Part shown: in pieces, positions 8,841-16,347 of the stretch | Layout of the letters: each line of letters opens with the position of its first letter | Numbering within the stretch: position 1 is the first letter of the stretch | Origin: Candidatus Fermentibacteraceae bacterium | GTDB taxonomy: Bacteria; Fermentibacterota; Fermentibacteria; Fermentibacterales; JCC-6 | Assembly (NCBI GenBank): GCA_016744855.1 | Contig: JADGDO010000012.1 | Location: forward strand, 60,894 to 124,893 | Length of the DNA: 64,000 bases | Direction of reading: 5' to 3' | Translations under genes and position numbers: made by a program | Notes under the pieces: model-generated | Database searches by the model: none | What the model was told of the DNA's origin: nothing | Seen by the model: only the letters and a program-made list of their open reading frames with translations

Positions 8841-9834
8841 GTGGATTTCAGACAAACAGCAGAATGGTTTTTCACGCAACGATCTTAAAGCGATTCTTTT
8901 AAGCAATGATAATGAGGCTGAGCTTCTTTACGAAGCCGCAAGAGAAGTTAGGGACAGGGAATTCGGCAAGAAGGCCTTCATACGTTCTGTTGTAGAGTTT
9001 GCTAATTCCTGTAGGTGCAGTTGTCTCTACTGCGGAATGCGGTTGAATAACCCGGATGGAATTAATTTTGCGCTCGACCATACCGAGCTACTCGCTATTG
9101 CAAAACAGGCATACGACAACGGAATTCGAACATTCTTCCTGCAGGCTGCTGAAAGTGAATCTTATGGAGCGATCTGGCTGAGAGATGTGATAGCAGACAT
9201 CAAATCACTGGGAATGGGTGTTTTGCTCTGTGTCGGCGTTCACGAGGAAACTGATCTTGATCTCTGGCGCGAGGCAGGTGCATACAAATTCATACTTAAG
9301 CATGAGACAGCAGACAAAAAGCTTTTTGAGGAGATGAAGCCAGGATTTACGCTTGAGGGAAGAATAGAATGGCTGAGAACGCTTAGAAAACACGGTTATC
9401 ATATAGGTTCCGGCCCCCTGCTGGGTCTTCCAGGGCAAACAATTGATTCCCTTGTTGATGATCTTTTCCTGCTTCGAGATCTGGAAGTTGAAATGTCCAG
9501 TGTGTCAGTATTTGTTCCTGCTGCCGGAACGCCTCTCGAAAATGAGCCTACCGGTGATCCCGAACTGGGTTTGCGTTTCATAGCTGCTATGAGGCTTTTC
9601 CTTAAGAATACACTGATTCCTGCTACCAGCACATTTGAAAGACTTCTTGAAAATGGTCAGTACAAGTGTTTTCAGGCAGGAGCCAATGTGATTACTGTGA
9701 ACATGACACCCCAGAAGCTTCGGGATGACTACACCATATACACAGACAGGTTCTATGTGGGTCTTGAGCATGCCAGGACCACAATTAAGAAAGCCGGTCT
9801 TACAGAGACAACAGAAGGAGAACTTCTTTCCTGA
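8818..9834 (+). CDS. hydE: HydE-like radical SAM enzyme
   Basis: A 338-residue radical SAM enzyme of the BioB/HydE/PylB group. The cluster motif is Cys65-x3-Cys69-x2-Cys72 with an extra Cys67, in the sequence FANSCRCSCLYCGMR, matching the HydE-type 'N-x-C-x-x-x-C-x-Y-C-G-(L/M)-R' pattern. Later features such as 'GLPGQT', 'VSVFVPAAGTPL' and a 'GAN(V/L)' C-terminus also fit. HydE helps build the dithiolate bridge of the H-cluster of [FeFe] hydrogenase. HydF, HydG and hydrogenase genes are not in this window, so the role rests on family resemblance; a PylB-like or other activity is possible. The ATG has a GGGGA ribosome site and lies in the end of aroE. Its 3' end overlaps the convergent aroK. 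Confidence 0.7.
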   Translation: MNREITTEWISDKQQNGFSRNDLKAILLSNDNEAELLYEAAREVRDREFGKKAFIRSVVEFANSCRCSCLYCGMRLNNPDGINFALDHTELLAIAKQAYDNGIRTFFLQAAESESYGAIWLRDVIADIKSLGMGVLLCVGVHEETDLDLWREAGAYKFILKHETADKKLFEEMKPGFTLEGRIEWLRTLRKHGYHIGSGPLLGLPGQTIDSLVDDLFLLRDLEVEMSSVSVFVPAAGTPLENEPTGDPELGLRFIAAMRLFLKNTLIPATSTFERLLENGQYKCFQAGANVITVNMTPQKLRDDYTIYTDRFYVGLEHARTTIKKAGLTETTEGELLS

Positions 9835-10312
9835 TAATCTCTGCAACCTGCTCAGGAGTTTTGTCTTCAGTCTCAATAGGATTACCCAGAGATGCGTAGT
9901 GCAGTTCTCTGCCTGTGATAAGTTTTCTCATCATGTAATTGTCTGAAGCAAGAGGGCGATTGCCGTTGTTTCTTTCGATCAGGGTGTCAGTTGAAGCGGA
10001 AAGAGTGAAAATAATTGTCTTTTCTTCTGCAAGTTTTCTGCTGTCAGAGTCAAGTAGTGCTCCTCCTCCTAGAGCTATAACAGTATGAGCAGTGGCATTT
10101 GCAATAACTTCGGTCAGAATTCGATTTTCTGTGGCCCTGAAAGATTCTTCTCCGTTGTGACGGAATATCCATGCTATAGAATGACCGATTTCATGTTCTA
10201 TTTTGCTGTCAATATCTATGAAATCAGATTCAAGAGAACCTGCAAGTATTTTTCCTACGATGGATTTTCCGGAACATGGAGGACCGGCAAGAGCTATTAT
10301 ATTTTTCTTCAT
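9800..10312 (-). CDS. aroK: Shikimate kinase
   Basis: Phosphorylates shikimate at the 3-hydroxyl with ATP, the step after AroE. Motifs in order: P-loop GPPCSGKS, DIDS substrate motif, 'FRATE' with the conserved Arg, ALGGGA and the RPL segment of the lid. About 170 residues is the normal size. I chose the ATG of MKKNIIALAG; an upstream TTG would add only five residues. No good ribosome site precedes the ATG, but a TATAAT hexamer ends seven bases before it, so the message may be leaderless. It is convergent with the HydE-like gene and the two coding regions overlap by 35 bases. Confidence 0.9.
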   Translation of the reverse strand: MKKNIIALAGPPCSGKSIVGKILAGSLESDFIDIDSKIEHEIGHSIAWIFRHNGEESFRATENRILTEVIANATAHTVIALGGGALLDSDSRKLAEEKTIIFTLSASTDTLIERNNGNRPLASDNYMMRKLITGRELHYASLGNPIETEDKTPEQVAEIIRKEVLLLLSL

Positions 10313-10318
10313 GACTCG

Positions 10319-10324
10319 ATTATA
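10319..10324 (-). promoter_or_regulatory. Candidate -10 element of aroK
   Basis: TATAAT on the minus strand, ending seven bases before the aroK ATG. If used, transcription would begin at or next to the start codon, giving a leaderless mRNA, consistent with the absence of a clear Shine-Dalgarno sequence. No convincing -35 is seen. Confidence 0.35.
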
Positions 10325-10334
10325 CAATCAGTCC

Positions 10335-10363
10335 TTGACGGAGGGGATACTGCCTGCTATTCA
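10335..10363 (+). promoter_or_regulatory. Candidate promoter of the HU-fusion/ftsK run
   Basis: TTGACG, a 17-base spacer and TATTCA preceded by TGC, which forms an extended -10. It lies about 45 bases before the ATG of the HU fusion gene. The -35 is strong and the -10 hexamer weak. Confidence 0.4.
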
Positions 10364-10406
10364 ACGATGCATAAGATGGTAAGATAAGACAGAGTGGAGG
10401 GCGCGT

Positions 10407-10937
10407 ATGACAAGGGAAGAATTGGCTCGCGAGACGGCCTCAAGAACAGGCCTTACTATGAAAGAAGTCCAGATAGTACTGGTGACACTGCTTGATGTTG
10501 TTAGAGAAACTCTCTGCGGTGGAGGCTCTGTTTTCCTTCGCGGATTCGGTTGCTTCGGTACCAAGATAGGCAGAGCGAGAAGGGTACGTGATCCCCGTGA
10601 CGACGGAGTTATGATAATACCATCAAGACACCGCCCCGTTTTCAGAGCATATCCGGCCCTGCGCGATGCCGTGCAGAACAGCCTCGCCCCGAGGACGCAA
10701 GTTGCTTTCTTCTGTATAGGTTACCCGAATGCACAGACTATCTCGGTAGTCGGAGAGTTCAACAATTGGAACCCTGCTGAATCGCAAATGCAGAAACTCC
10801 CTGATGGCAGCTGGTTTACAGAACTGACTATGGCCTCCGGCCAAACAATCGGTTACAGTTTCTCCGTGGATGGAGTACGTAAACCGGATCCTGCTTACCG
10901 CTCAGATGCCAGCGGTATCTCAATGAGGCAGGTATAG
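10407..10937 (+). CDS. HU-family DNA-binding domain fused to glycogen-binding (CBM48-like) domain
   Basis: A 176-residue two-domain protein. Residues 1 to about 92 look like an HU/IHF fold: 'EELARETASRTGL' helix 1, a second helix, then 'VFLRGFGCFGTK' and an arm region ending in 'RPVFRAYPALRDAV', matching HU's 'V.L.GFG.F' and 'P.F.(A/P)...L...V' patterns. Residues ~97-176 resemble the AMPK-beta/CBM48 E-set domain: 'ISVVGEFNNWNP', 'DGSWFTELTM' and 'IGYSFSVDGVRKPDP'. The fusion suggests a nucleoid or DNA protein that senses glycogen or another alpha-glucan, but this is inference; the E-set domain could serve protein contact. GTGGAGGG precedes the ATG. The gene ends one base before the TTG start of ftsK. 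Confidence 0.8.
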   Translation: MTREELARETASRTGLTMKEVQIVLVTLLDVVRETLCGGGSVFLRGFGCFGTKIGRARRVRDPRDDGVMIIPSRHRPVFRAYPALRDAVQNSLAPRTQVAFFCIGYPNAQTISVVGEFNNWNPAESQMQKLPDGSWFTELTMASGQTIGYSFSVDGVRKPDPAYRSDASGISMRQV

Positions 10938-10938
10938 A

Positions 10939-13206
10939 TTGGCCAGAAAACGATCAATAAAAAAGCAGCCCCCAGTTGCGTGGCGTATAGTTCTATTCTT
11001 CTTCTTTGCTTTCTCTGCCCTTGCCACAATCGTTTCCCTGATATCTCCTCCCCCTGGATTCATGACGGTTACCGGAGATTTTCTTAAGAATTCACTTGGC
11101 TTACTGGCTCTGTTTGTCCCACTTCTCCTTTTCCTGTCGGGAGCTCTCATCCTTCGACTTTCCTTTGCAGGGAAATGGATGCGTCGGCTCGGTGCTGTCT
11201 TTGTTTCTTCTTTTTTCTTCTCAGCAATGCTCTCTGTTGTTTTATGCAGAATCAAACCCAGTTACCTCGTGTTTGCCGGGGGCAACCTGATAGGCAGGGT
11301 GGTGCTAGCAGTTGAGGGACTTGTCGGTGGAGTTATCAGCTGGATCGGTCTTTTTTCATTGTTCATGATTTCAGTCGCTGTTTTCACAGGATGGGACATC
11401 TCCGGAGACATAAATTCTCTTATAGCAAGGCGAAAATCATCAGGCTCTGCAAAGAAGCGCAAACCAGCACCAACCCGCAGCAAACTAGTACCGGAACCTG
11501 TTCAAGACCAGCTCCAGGTAGAGGAAACAAATGCTATTCCTCTGGAAGATGTTAATCCCTGGATTCAACAGTTACCTCCTGAGGTGCCCCTCGTTATTCC
11601 GCAAAAGCAGGAGGAACAAGTTCCAGCAGAGGAACCGGTCGTGGAAGAACAACCGAAGAAAACCCGTAGAAAGAAAAAACCACCTGTGGATCTCAACAGT
11701 AGCAATAATGATGAAAAAGTGCCTGTGCAAAATCGTACCACAAAAAGAGCTGAAGCCAGCAGTGATTACGAAACTGGAGATCAGTACTCTCTACCGGGAG
11801 CAGACTTCTTGTCTCTTCCGGCTGATGGAGAAAGACGGGGGCAAAGCCCTGCTGAAATTGAGGATAGGGCCAACCTACTTGTAAGCAAGTTAGCTGATTT
11901 CGGTGTGGAATGTGCTATTGCAGACGCGCGCCCCGGTCCTGTTCTTACAAGATATGAGCTTACTCCAGGAGTGGGAGTGAAGGTAAACAGAATCCTGAAT
12001 CTGTCTGATGATCTTGCACTTGCTCTTGCTGCAAAGAGAATTAGAATTCTTGCACCCATTCCAGGTAAAGGCGCTGTGGGCATCGAAGTGCCGAATAGAA
12101 ATCCGGAAACGGTCTACCTGCGAGAAATTATTTCAAAGTTCAAGAATGAGACGATACCGGTGGCCCTCGGAAAGAAACTTGAAGGTCAGCCTTTTATTGC
12201 CGATCTCACCTCAATGCCGCATCTTCTTATAGCTGGGGCTACCGGAAGTGGAAAGAGCGTATGCGTGCATGCAATAATCTCTACAATCCTTCTGACAAGG
12301 AGCCCATACCAGGTGAAACTTGCAATGATCGATCCCAAGATGCTGGAGCTTTCCGCTTACAAGGGAATCCCTCATCTGTGGGCACCTGTGGTTGTTCAAA
12401 CCTCAAAAGCCAGGTTCCTTCTTGAGGCTTTAGTGAAGGAGATGGAAGAAAGGTACGCCCTTCTCGCGAGAACCGGTGTTCGTTCCATCGCTGAGTACAA
12501 CAAGAGATTCGGCCCGGATCAATCAGATGAATACCTTCCATACATCGTTGTTGTTATTGACGAGTTAGCTGATCTCATGATGGTATCCGCCAGAGATGTT
12601 GAACCAGCGATTGCAAGGCTTGCTCAAATGGCCAGAGCAGTTGGAATCCATCTTGTTATTGCCACACAGCGCCCCTCGGTTGATGTTATCACCGGTGTGA
12701 TCAAGGCTAACTTCCCATCAAGAATCGCATTCAATGTTGGATCTAAGACAGACAGTAGAACGATACTTGATATGAATGGTGCAGAAAAGTTGCTGGGCAA
12801 GGGAGACATGCTCTTTGTACCTGCAGCGTCTCCGGAACCAATAAGAGTTCATGGATCGTTTATCTCAACAGAAGAGACCAAGGCTCTGGTGGATTTCTGG
12901 CGAGAACAACCCGAACTTCCTTTTGAATACGAGCCACCCGATGATGAACATGGGAACTTATATGACCCAGGTGTATTAGACTTTGATGATCCAATACTTG
13001 ATGAGGTCAAAAGGGTAATTGTGGAACAACAGAGGGCGTCTGTATCTATGATTCAGAGGAAATTCAGAGTTGGGTATGCACGTGCAGGAAAACTCATTGA
13101 TATGCTTGAACAGATGGGAGTTGTCGGCCCTCATGTGGGCAGTAAACCAAGAGATGTTCTTGTGAAGCCGGTACGGGAGGAATTAACCGATGAACCGAAG
13201 ACTTAA
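10939..13206 (+). CDS. ftsK: DNA translocase FtsK/SpoIIIE
   Basis: A 755-residue septal DNA pump. Four hydrophobic helices fill residues ~14-155, then a charged, Pro/Glu-rich linker (~165-285), then the RecA-like motor with Walker A GATGSGKS near 432-440 and Walker B VVVIDELADLMM near 535, and a C-terminal winged-helix gamma domain (~690-750) that in the family reads polar KOPS/SRS DNA sites. The short linker is like SpoIIIE or SftA rather than the long E. coli protein. The TTG start is supported by AGGCAGG upstream and by the basic residues before the first helix. The following lipoprotein gene starts inside its last 17 bases. Confidence 0.93.
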   Translation: MARKRSIKKQPPVAWRIVLFFFFAFSALATIVSLISPPPGFMTVTGDFLKNSLGLLALFVPLLLFLSGALILRLSFAGKWMRRLGAVFVSSFFFSAMLSVVLCRIKPSYLVFAGGNLIGRVVLAVEGLVGGVISWIGLFSLFMISVAVFTGWDISGDINSLIARRKSSGSAKKRKPAPTRSKLVPEPVQDQLQVEETNAIPLEDVNPWIQQLPPEVPLVIPQKQEEQVPAEEPVVEEQPKKTRRKKKPPVDLNSSNNDEKVPVQNRTTKRAEASSDYETGDQYSLPGADFLSLPADGERRGQSPAEIEDRANLLVSKLADFGVECAIADARPGPVLTRYELTPGVGVKVNRILNLSDDLALALAAKRIRILAPIPGKGAVGIEVPNRNPETVYLREIISKFKNETIPVALGKKLEGQPFIADLTSMPHLLIAGATGSGKSVCVHAIISTILLTRSPYQVKLAMIDPKMLELSAYKGIPHLWAPVVVQTSKARFLLEALVKEMEERYALLARTGVRSIAEYNKRFGPDQSDEYLPYIVVVIDELADLMMVSARDVEPAIARLAQMARAVGIHLVIATQRPSVDVITGVIKANFPSRIAFNVGSKTDSRTILDMNGAEKLLGKGDMLFVPAASPEPIRVHGSFISTEETKALVDFWREQPELPFEYEPPDDEHGNLYDPGVLDFDDPILDEVKRVIVEQQRASVSMIQRKFRVGYARAGKLIDMLEQMGVVGPHVGSKPRDVLVKPVREELTDEPKT

Positions 13207-13795
13207 ATTTTCTCTTTTCCTTATTGTGCTTGCTTGTGGTGGTGGTGAACCCCTCGATTCTGAAGGTCTTGCTTCCAATGAAACAGCATTTGAGCAGTTT
13301 ACAAGGGCCAGCCAGCTTTATTACAGAGGAAGGCTGACCGCAGCGCTTGAGGAGTTCAACGGAGTTATTTACAGGTATCCCGATTCTCCCCTCGCCTCCG
13401 ATGCCCGTCTTGCAGTCAGGCGTGTTGAAAGTGACCTGGCCGGTGAAGTTCAGGAGCCAATTTCTGATCTCATTTCTTTCAGCTCTCGAGTGGCGATTGT
13501 AGGAAGACCAGGGGTGGTATCAGCAGTTCATGAAGTAAGTTCCTCTCTACGAAGTATCGGTGCGGGGGTAACTGAGATAATTGATGAACAGGCTCCAGCA
13601 CTTACTGTTGTGTTTTATGGTCAGGGGTTTGCTTCAGAAGCTTCTCTTATTGCAGATTCTTTGGGAATCTGGCTTTCCCATCCGGAAAACATTGCATTCC
13701 GCCCGGGAGATGAGCTTATAAGCGCAGTGGCCGATGGGTTTGATGTGCTTGTCATTTTGGGAAGCGATGCTGTGTTTGCATCAACACTCAGGTAG
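13190..13795 (+). CDS. Lipoprotein with TPR-like motif and LytR_C domain
   Basis: A 201-residue exported protein with a lipobox VLAC at Cys16. Residues ~32-80 form a TPR/Sel1-like helical pair ('ASQLYYRGRLTAALEEFNGVIYRYPDSPLA'-type pattern, shortened here), and ~95-200 resemble the LytR_C domain that ends many LytR-CpsA-Psr proteins: a 'VAIVGRPGVVSAVHEV' helix, 'TVVFYGQGF' and 'DVLVILGSDA'. The LCP catalytic domain is absent, so this is a free LytR_C module. A cell-envelope role is likely from family and lipid anchor. GGAGG precedes the ATG, which lies inside ftsK. Confidence 0.65.
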   Translation: MNRRLKFSLFLIVLACGGGEPLDSEGLASNETAFEQFTRASQLYYRGRLTAALEEFNGVIYRYPDSPLASDARLAVRRVESDLAGEVQEPISDLISFSSRVAIVGRPGVVSAVHEVSSSLRSIGAGVTEIIDEQAPALTVVFYGQGFASEASLIADSLGIWLSHPENIAFRPGDELISAVADGFDVLVILGSDAVFASTLR

Positions 13796-13848
13796 AATGA
13801 GATGATGGGCAAACACTCACTATCTCTCACAAGTCCTGAAAGGTAATA

Positions 13849-14430
13849 ATGACTTTTTTACTCATTTTTCTTTTAACCGGAACACCATTGCTTCAGCCGT
13901 TATCAGAGCGATTGGAGGAATCCGATTATCTTACAGGTTCTTTTGTTCAGACTGAATACTGGGCACTAACAATGGATTCCGAAATATCTGCGGGAACAAT
14001 GCACCTCGCCCATCCCAACAGATTTATGCTTCAGTACAATGATTCCGAGGGCAGAGCCATGGGATGCACGGGAACGGAAGTGTTTACAGTTGATCCTGTG
14101 TTTCTTGAGATTCTTGTTTATACAGGAGCCCCTACTGGCTTCCTACACCTTCTATCATCGGTTGCAGAGAACGATTGCACCGTTGTTTCAGCTGAAAACG
14201 GAGATAGTCTTACTGTTACTGCCTCCGGTGTGTTTGAAGGAGGGGTAACAGAAATTACAGCCGGATATACCCTTTCTGATTCGCTGCCGTTTCTTTTTTC
14301 TACGACAGACGCAAACGGCAATTCATCTTCGTGGACAATCTCGGATCTAGAGACAGGTATCATCGTTCCAGACGTTTTTTCAATTCCGGACATCAGCGGA
14401 TACAGCCTTGTTGATGCCGGTACACTATAG
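13849..14430 (+). CDS. LolA-like outer-membrane lipoprotein carrier
   Basis: A 193-residue secreted protein with a short signal peptide and the LolA/LolB half-barrel pattern: 'LTGSFVQTEYW' on the first strand, 'SAGTMHLAHPNRFMLQY' on the next, then 'GTEVFTVDP' and a hydrophobic 'GFLHLLSSV' helix. LolA carries lipoproteins across the periplasm from LolCDE to the outer membrane. LolCDE is not in the window. The position between ftsK and envelope lipoprotein genes parallels the ftsK-lolA order found in many proteobacteria, which supports the call. The start has an AAAGG ribosome site. Confidence 0.75.
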   Translation: MTFLLIFLLTGTPLLQPLSERLEESDYLTGSFVQTEYWALTMDSEISAGTMHLAHPNRFMLQYNDSEGRAMGCTGTEVFTVDPVFLEILVYTGAPTGFLHLLSSVAENDCTVVSAENGDSLTVTASGVFEGGVTEITAGYTLSDSLPFLFSTTDANGNSSSWTISDLETGIIVPDVFSIPDISGYSLVDAGTL

Positions 14431-14449
14431 ATAAATATAGGAGGCTTTG

Positions 14450-15706
14450 TTGAAATACCACTTAATATCCCTCGGTTGTCCGAAAAACAAAGTTGATTCC
14501 GAACGATTCGCCTGGGTGATGAACTGTGCCGGTTGGGAGAATTGTCTTGAACCCGGGCAGTCTGATCTGATAATTCTCAATACCTGCGCTTTCATAGCCC
14601 CTGCCACAGAGGAATCTCTTGAGTACATTTCGGATATTATCAGTTGGAAGGAAGAGAAACCGGGTAGAAAGATTGTTCTTGCCGGTTGCCTTCCTGGAAG
14701 ATACAGTGATGATGGCAGTGGGGGACTCGAGGATATAGATCTTGTTATCGGCCCAGGGGAGTGGAGAAAACTCTCTGCATGGCTAGGAAATGCAGCAGAT
14801 GGACCTCCGCAGGTTTCCGGTTGTGGAAGCTACCGTTATCTTAAAATAGCCAATGGTTGTAGCAACGGTTGTGCTTACTGCACGATCCCAGCCATACGTG
14901 GAGCATTCGTTCCGGAACGCATGGATTCAATCCTGAGAGATTCCGATCTCCTTGTTCAACAGGGTGCTCGAGAGATCGGCCTTGTTGCTCAAGATAGTGG
15001 GAACTGGCACCAGGATGGTACAAATCTCTCTGCACTTGCTGAATTGCTTGCAGTCAGGCACCCGTCCATTTGGTGGCGTCTTTATTATCTGCACCCTCTG
15101 CATTTCCCAGAAGGATTACTTGAGGTTTTTAGCCGGAACAGCAACGTAGTTCCCTACATAGATATGCCGATTCAGCATGCCAGTGATACCATACTTAAAA
15201 GAATGGGTAGAAAGCATGGTGTAGAAGCTATCGAAAAGATAATGGATCAGCTCGATAACTCACCGTTAGATATAGCCGTAAGGTACACTGTTATAACAGG
15301 ATACCCCGGAGAGACTGAAAAGGATTTTATTGCCCTCAGAGATTTTCTTGGGAGGTACCGTTCCGGTAGACACATTGCTGCTTTCAGCTGGTATCCGGAG
15401 GAGGGAACACTGGAGTATAAAAGGGCTATAGCAAGAGGAGACGCTGTTGACGACTCAATTGCATCCAGACGACTTGCAGCTATTTCATCAGTCGGTGATG
15501 CTCTATATGCTGACTGGGATGAACGGTTGTTAGATAAAGAGCTTCTTGTTCTTGCGGATGACCCTCTCACGGGGCACACCAAATGGGATGCACCGGAAGT
15601 TGATGCAATTGTCACGTTTACAGAACCGGTAGATCCGGGTAAGATACTGCGGGTAAAAATAGTAGAATCTTCCGGAGCGTCTATTGTGGCAGAGCCTCTT
15701 AACTAA
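14450..15706 (+). CDS. rimO: Ribosomal protein S12 methylthiotransferase RimO
   Basis: RimO adds a methylthio group to an Asp of ribosomal protein S12 using two 4Fe-4S clusters and SAM. The N-terminal domain begins ISLGCPKNKVDSE, the RimO-specific form that separates it from MiaB. Further cluster Cys lie in 'NTCAF' and 'LAGCLPG'. The radical SAM motif is C-x3-C-x2-C in NGCSNGCAYCTIPAIRG near residue 137, followed by 'GYPGETEKDF' and a C-terminal TRAM domain. AGGAGG lies five bases before the TTG chosen here; another TTG three bases upstream would be too close to it. Confidence 0.92.
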   Translation: MKYHLISLGCPKNKVDSERFAWVMNCAGWENCLEPGQSDLIILNTCAFIAPATEESLEYISDIISWKEEKPGRKIVLAGCLPGRYSDDGSGGLEDIDLVIGPGEWRKLSAWLGNAADGPPQVSGCGSYRYLKIANGCSNGCAYCTIPAIRGAFVPERMDSILRDSDLLVQQGAREIGLVAQDSGNWHQDGTNLSALAELLAVRHPSIWWRLYYLHPLHFPEGLLEVFSRNSNVVPYIDMPIQHASDTILKRMGRKHGVEAIEKIMDQLDNSPLDIAVRYTVITGYPGETEKDFIALRDFLGRYRSGRHIAAFSWYPEEGTLEYKRAIARGDAVDDSIASRRLAAISSVGDALYADWDERLLDKELLVLADDPLTGHTKWDAPEVDAIVTFTEPVDPGKILRVKIVESSGASIVAEPLN

Positions 15707-15715
15707 TGATATAAT
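15707..15715 (+). promoter_or_regulatory. Candidate extended -10 promoter
   Basis: TGATATAAT, a perfect extended -10, lies just after the rimO stop codon and about 50 bases before the next ATG. No clear -35 is present, as is usual for extended -10 promoters. It would drive the 15766-18099 lipoprotein run. Confidence 0.45.
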
Positions 15716-15765
15716 CAGGGCTGATAGATTTGGTTTATAACACTTGAAAAAGGACAGGAACAGAC

Positions 15766-16344
15766 ATGATTACAGTATTCCTTCTTGGGCTGGCACTCAC
15801 AGGAACGTTGACCAACCTAGATATGGTTGAGACTGTTGTTTTAGATGCAATAGAGCCCATTTCAGAACAGGTTTCTGCACAGGGGATTGAGTCAGTTATC
15901 CTCAAGACTGAAGGAGAGCACGAAGGCAGTTGGTTAGTGGAACAGATTGCTGCAGCTACGTTGAGTGAAGCAGGAGTTAACGTAGCAACAAATAGAGATG
16001 CTGAAGGGTGGACTCTCAATCTTAGAGCTATGGAGTTAGGTGTCACCTATGCTCAGACCAGAAGAAGTTGGGTGCTTGGAGGGAAGCAGGTTCCAAGACT
16101 TGCCACCTGCGAGATTTCTGCTACTCTTCTAAACCCTGAGGGAGATGTTGTTCTAACATCCCGTGAGGGTTCAATTTTAGAGAGTGTTGTTTCTCCCTCA
16201 GATATTATTTTTCTTGAAAGCTCTACAGAGAAGTGGTCAAATGGCGAATTGTCGGAAGAGGAAAGCGGTAATATCCTTGAGCCTCTTGTTGTTACAGGAG
16301 TAGTAACTGCACTCGTCTATCTTTTCTATTCCAGCAGGGACTAG
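15766..16344 (+). CDS. Exported protein of unknown function with C-terminal membrane segment
   Basis: I do not recognise this 192-residue protein. It has an N-terminal hydrophobic stretch (about residues 1-16) that could be a signal peptide or anchor, a soluble middle of mixed strands and helices, and a hydrophobic segment near the end ('LVVTGVVTALVYLFYSS'). The middle has a Trp-containing 'RRSWVLGGKQVPRLATCEISATL' pattern (quoted in part: SWVLGGKQVPRL), like exported beta-rich proteins with a repeated strand. AGGACAGGAAC precedes the ATG. It stands directly before two TPR-type lipoproteins, so a role in the same envelope machinery is possible. Confidence 0.6.
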   Translation: MITVFLLGLALTGTLTNLDMVETVVLDAIEPISEQVSAQGIESVILKTEGEHEGSWLVEQIAAATLSEAGVNVATNRDAEGWTLNLRAMELGVTYAQTRRSWVLGGKQVPRLATCEISATLLNPEGDVVLTSREGSILESVVSPSDIIFLESSTEKWSNGELSEEESGNILEPLVVTGVVTALVYLFYSSRD

Positions 16345-16347
16345 TCT

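Noticed and set aside
8818..9834. Biotin synthase (BioB)
   Set aside because: The sequence around the Cys motif and the C-terminal region follow the HydE pattern, and no biotin genes are adjacent.
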